Origin: Candidatus Roizmanbacteria bacterium CG_4_9_14_0_2_um_filter_38_17
Lineage (GTDB): Bacteria > Patescibacteriota > Microgenomatia > GCA-00278855
Reading direction: 5' to 3'
Assembly: GCA_002788855.1 (NCBI GenBank)
Contig: PFSB01000008.1
Location: 1 to 42,021 of the forward strand
Length of the DNA stretch: 42,021 bases
Positions 39,287 to 42,021 of this stretch are shown piece after piece. The position numbers and the translations under genes were made by a program. The notes under the pieces are model-generated. The model was given only the letters and a program-made list of their open reading frames with translations. It ran no database searches and had not been told where the DNA came from. Each line of letters starts with the position of its first letter. Position 1 is the stretch's first letter.

Positions 39287-40603
39287 ATGTTGAGCTTATT
39301 ATGGCAATTTCTTAATCAGCACACGCCTCTATTTTACCTTACCCAGCCTATCTGGCGAGACGAAGCTTTTTCTATTCTTATCGCCCAAACAAATCCCATA
39401 GAGATAATTCGTGCTACATCTGCTGACTTTACACCTCCACTATTTTATCTAATACTAGATTATTGGATATTGCTTTTTGGCACAAGCGAAGTAGCTACGC
39501 GCTTATTATCACTAATATTTCACTTTGGAACCGCAATTATTGTCTATCCACTTACTAAATTGCTATACAGAGAATTAAAACTTAAAAATCAACAATTACC
39601 TCTATACGCCAGTATTCTTACCTTTCTAAATCCCATGTTGCTATATTATGGATTTGAAGTACGCGCCTATTCTCTCTTAACTCTATTCGTAACATTATCT
39701 TTTTATGCACTCATCACGCGTCGCAAATATATATACATCATCAGTGCAGGTCTGGGGTTATATACTCATTATTATTTTATACTTGCATATCTAGCTCAAA
39801 TCATATACCTAGTTTTTACTACTTCCAGTATAAAAGCTGTCAAAAAGAAGCTGTATGTAACTATTCCTGTTGTTGTCTTTGCGCCCTGGATACCATACCT
39901 AATTAATCAGATAAGGGCCTCTTCTGAATCCTGGTATTATCCTATTACTCAACAAACTTGGCTAACATCATTAGCAAGCCTGTTTACAAATTACCAGAGT
40001 AAACCAGCTAGTTTAGATAAGCCTCTCACTTACCTTACTATAGCTACTATTGGCCTTGCGATTTTTTTGGCTACAAAAAAGACTAGAATGACTAAATTAC
40101 TAGCAATCTGGTTATTATTTCCACCACTCACCCTATTAACCATATCCGAGTTTAAGCCTCTTTGGGTTAACCGCTACTTATTACACATTGCAGTAGTTGA
40201 ATCTATTTTAATTACACTATCTATAGGAATGTTATCTAAAAAATTTCATCTACTACTCTTCTGTTTAGTCACTGTGTGTTTAATCTGGTTTAATAGCTGG
40301 TTCGTAGATTATCAGCGAAAAATGGACTACCGCACTCCTCTCCAGACGCTCTCTCAAAGACTTCAACCCGATGATATTGTAGCCACAACGGATTCTTTAG
40401 TATTATTTGAAACTCGTTATTATCTACAAAGATATATGAAGTCAAATATCACTAAAATTCTCTTAAAAGAAGGCGAACATTTACCACGTTACGTCGGAAC
40501 TGCTATTATAGATAAGAAAGATATAATATATACATTACCAACAAATAACACAGTGTATTTATTAAATCTTGACGGAAGTATAATTTTAAAGCCAAAACAA
40601 TGA
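39287..40603 (+). CDS. membrane glycosyltransferase, GT39/ArnT-like
   Basis: 438 residues, with about ten membrane helices. The opening WRDEAFSILIAQ (near 24-35) carries the acidic DE motif of GT-C glycosyltransferases, which move sugars from lipid-phosphate donors to acceptors at the outer face. A second acidic/proline pattern, TPPLFYLILDYW, follows. The C-terminal outside domain includes QRLQPDDIVATTDSL. The frame opens earlier at 39173, but the ATG at 39287 gives the normal start and avoids overlapping the rodZ-like gene. It overlaps the next gene by 4 bases. The donor and acceptor cannot be told from sequence. Confidence 0.88.
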   Translation: MLSLLWQFLNQHTPLFYLTQPIWRDEAFSILIAQTNPIEIIRATSADFTPPLFYLILDYWILLFGTSEVATRLLSLIFHFGTAIIVYPLTKLLYRELKLKNQQLPLYASILTFLNPMLLYYGFEVRAYSLLTLFVTLSFYALITRRKYIYIISAGLGLYTHYYFILAYLAQIIYLVFTTSSIKAVKKKLYVTIPVVVFAPWIPYLINQIRASSESWYYPITQQTWLTSLASLFTNYQSKPASLDKPLTYLTIATIGLAIFLATKKTRMTKLLAIWLLFPPLTLLTISEFKPLWVNRYLLHIAVVESILITLSIGMLSKKFHLLLFCLVTVCLIWFNSWFVDYQRKMDYRTPLQTLSQRLQPDDIVATTDSLVLFETRYYLQRYMKSNITKILLKEGEHLPRYVGTAIIDKKDIIYTLPTNNTVYLLNLDGSIILKPKQ

Positions 40604-40968
40604 ACATCCGCAACCACATAACTAAGTTCTTGTTTTTTATAAAGCAATCTCCAATTAAACAAAGTAGTTACGCTTTTCTTGCAATGTTAGTCATCTCTAT
40701 TATTAGCTTAGCCGCATACTGGTCTAAAATCCCGCCCCAAGTGCCACTCTATTATTCTCTACCATGGGGAGAGCAACAACTAGCTTCACCAGTTGAGCTA
40801 ACCTTACTCCCAACGCTTGCTACAAACATCTTTCTAACCAATCTTCTCCTGGTATACGCACTTGTACCAAATGAAAAACTACTAGTACGCATAGGTGTTT
40901 TGGGAGGACTTTTCTCGAGTGGTTTACTGTTTTACACTTTTTTAAATATTATATTCTTGGTCACTTAA
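40600..40968 (+). CDS. small three-helix membrane protein
   Basis: 122 residues with about three hydrophobic helices (roughly 23-41, 67-87 and 96-120). The outside segment KIPPQVPLYYSLPWGEQQLASP is reminiscent of DUF1648-like proteins, without clear identity. It is coupled to the glycosyltransferase (ATGA) and ends directly before the GTG of the next gene (TAAGTG). Context suggests a helper in surface-glycan synthesis. Confidence 0.7.
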   Translation: MNIRNHITKFLFFIKQSPIKQSSYAFLAMLVISIISLAAYWSKIPPQVPLYYSLPWGEQQLASPVELTLLPTLATNIFLTNLLLVYALVPNEKLLVRIGVLGGLFSSGLLFYTFLNIIFLVT

Positions 40969-42021
40969 GTGAATTTAATTACTCCATTTATTTTAAGCTT
41001 CGTTCTAAGTTTGCTATTCACCCCTTTGGTTATACGCTTAGCCCATAAATACTCCTTAATAGACAATCCTACTAGACGCAAAAAAACAACCCAAACACAC
41101 AAAGGGAGTATTCCTCGAGCTGGTGGACTTGCAATTGGTACAGCTATTTTGCTCGCTATTTTAATCATTCTTCCTTTATCTAAGCTCATAATTGGAATAA
41201 TATTGGCAATACTAATTACCATTATTATTGGAATCATCGACGATATAAAAGAAAGCAACCCCTATCTTCGCTTTATCTCTAACTTAGTTGTGGCCGGCAT
41301 CATTGTTGGAGTAGGAGTTGGCATTCCTTTTATAACCAACCCTTTTAACGGCGCAATATTACTGGATAAACTACAGTGGACATTTGAATTTTTAGGTCAA
41401 AGCCACTCTGTTCTCATCTTTGCAGATCTTGCTGCCTTAATCTGGATCGTCTGGACAATGAATATTGTGGGCTGGTCTGGTGGTGTAGATGGGCAATTGC
41501 CTGGGTTTGTTACGATCGCTGCGTTTGTCATTGGAATTCTCTCATTTAACTATTCAGCTCATGATGTTTCCCAGCTAACCGTTGCTACTTTAGCATTTAT
41601 CACTGCTGGAGCTTATGCTGGATTTCTACCCTGGAATTTTTATCCTCAAAAAATAATGCCTGGCTATTCTGGTAAAAGTCTCGCTGGTTTACTTCTTGCC
41701 ACTCTCTCTATTCTTTCAGGTGCCAAGCTAGGTACAGCCCTCTTAGTACTCTCTATTCCTATGACAGACGCCGCCTTTACTCTCTTTCGGAGAATTGCTA
41801 AAGGAAAATCTCCTTTCTGGGCAGACAAAGGTCATCTTCACCATAAACTACTAGAGAGGGGTTGGGGGCGGAGAAAAATAGCTCTCTTCTATTGGTTAAC
41901 TAGTGGAGTATTGGGGTTAATAGCTCTTTCTTTAACATCAACCGAGAAAAAATTCTTTGCCGCAGCTCTTATTGTTACTCTTATATTAATGCTCCTATCC
42001 TGGCTCCACCTGGCCACCCAC
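40969..42021 (+). CDS. WecA/TagO-type undecaprenyl-phosphate sugar-1-phosphate transferase (3' end outside window)
   Basis: 351 codons are open to the right edge, starting at GTG 40969 directly after the preceding stop (first ATG is too far inside). This integral membrane enzyme starts lipid-linked glycan synthesis by joining a sugar-1-phosphate to undecaprenyl phosphate. Motifs: KKTTQTHKGSIPRAGG (binding loop), GIIDDIKE with the catalytic DD, NIVGWSGGVDG in place of the common N..NF.DGLDGLA, PMTDAAFTLFRR and DKGHLHHKLLERG. HLHH marks the WecA/TagO group rather than MraY. The GWSGGVDG variant keeps the last DG but changes the first half of that motif. The operon context (glycosyltransferase, membrane protein) fits surface polysaccharide. 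Confidence 0.92.
   Translation, partial: MNLITPFILSFVLSLLFTPLVIRLAHKYSLIDNPTRRKKTTQTHKGSIPRAGGLAIGTAILLAILIILPLSKLIIGIILAILITIIIGIIDDIKESNPYLRFISNLVVAGIIVGVGVGIPFITNPFNGAILLDKLQWTFEFLGQSHSVLIFADLAALIWIVWTMNIVGWSGGVDGQLPGFVTIAAFVIGILSFNYSAHDVSQLTVATLAFITAGAYAGFLPWNFYPQKIMPGYSGKSLAGLLLATLSILSGAKLGTALLVLSIPMTDAAFTLFRRIAKGKSPFWADKGHLHHKLLERGWGRRKIALFYWLTSGVLGLIALSLTSTEKKFFAAALIVTLILMLLSWLHLATH

Noticed and set aside
40965-41258. 97-residue minus-strand frame at the right end
   Set aside because: It lies opposite the WecA/TagO-type gene, whose motifs are clear on the plus strand.

Overview
The window looks like part of a small-genome Candidate Phyla Radiation (Patescibacteria) chromosome. The Microgenomates side is most likely, but that is an inference without phylogeny. 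The reasons are AT-rich, tightly packed genes, core proteins shorter than the textbook versions (AlaRS without its C-terminal domain, a short HrcA, an IF-2 with almost no N-terminal extension), an archaeal-style AMP/thymidine phosphorylase, a sortase beside a large membrane-anchored protein, and very few recognisable Shine-Dalgarno sites. TAA, TAG and TGA all end conserved genes here, so the standard bacterial code applies.

Layout. 1-3393 (minus) is a defence-type segment. It holds the N-terminal 832 codons of a Cas12a-family (type V) CRISPR nuclease running off the left edge, with a MntA/HepT nucleotidyltransferase-HEPN toxin-antitoxin pair just upstream whose HepT has an in-frame amber stop. 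3445-8874 (plus) carries a Lon-like AAA+ ATPase without a protease domain, a small metallophosphoesterase, RNase J and FtsK. 8891-14711 is an accessory stretch: three uncharacterised genes, a gene-free region with remnants including a repeated copy of the rmuC 3' end, rmuC, a small membrane protein, a SAM hydroxide adenosyltransferase-type protein, a REP-associated transposase between two identical 32-bp palindromes, and a decayed HD-domain gene. 14731-39261 is a long minus-strand block read, in transcription order, as: rodZ-like, two small membrane proteins, alaS, a 98-residue protein, a large anchored surface protein, sortase, AMP phosphorylase, mltG, hrcA-grpE-dnaK-dnaJ, a HEPN two-gene cassette, nusA-infB-nrnA-like, and rpoB-rpoC. 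39287-42021 (plus) holds a membrane glycosyltransferase, a small membrane protein and the start of a WecA/TagO-type phospho-sugar transferase.

How the genes work together. The core blocks cover transcription and its coupling to translation (RpoB, RpoC, NusA, IF-2), RNA turnover (RNase J), chromosome segregation (FtsK), protein folding under HrcA control, and cell-surface construction (MltG, sortase, RodZ-like, glycosyltransferases). The hrcA promoter is well formed and overlapped by a CIRCE-like operator. Several other promoters have their -10 box only 6-7 bases before the start codon, which predicts leaderless mRNAs.

The most interesting parts are the truncated Cas12a relative beside the MntA/HepT pair, the REP-transposase with a third palindrome copy upstream of the heat-shock operon, a HEPN/small-protein cassette inserted between dnaJ and nusA, a DHH-phosphoesterase relative that has lost its catalytic motifs, and a dispersed hairpin whose stem changes in a compensating way between its two copies.
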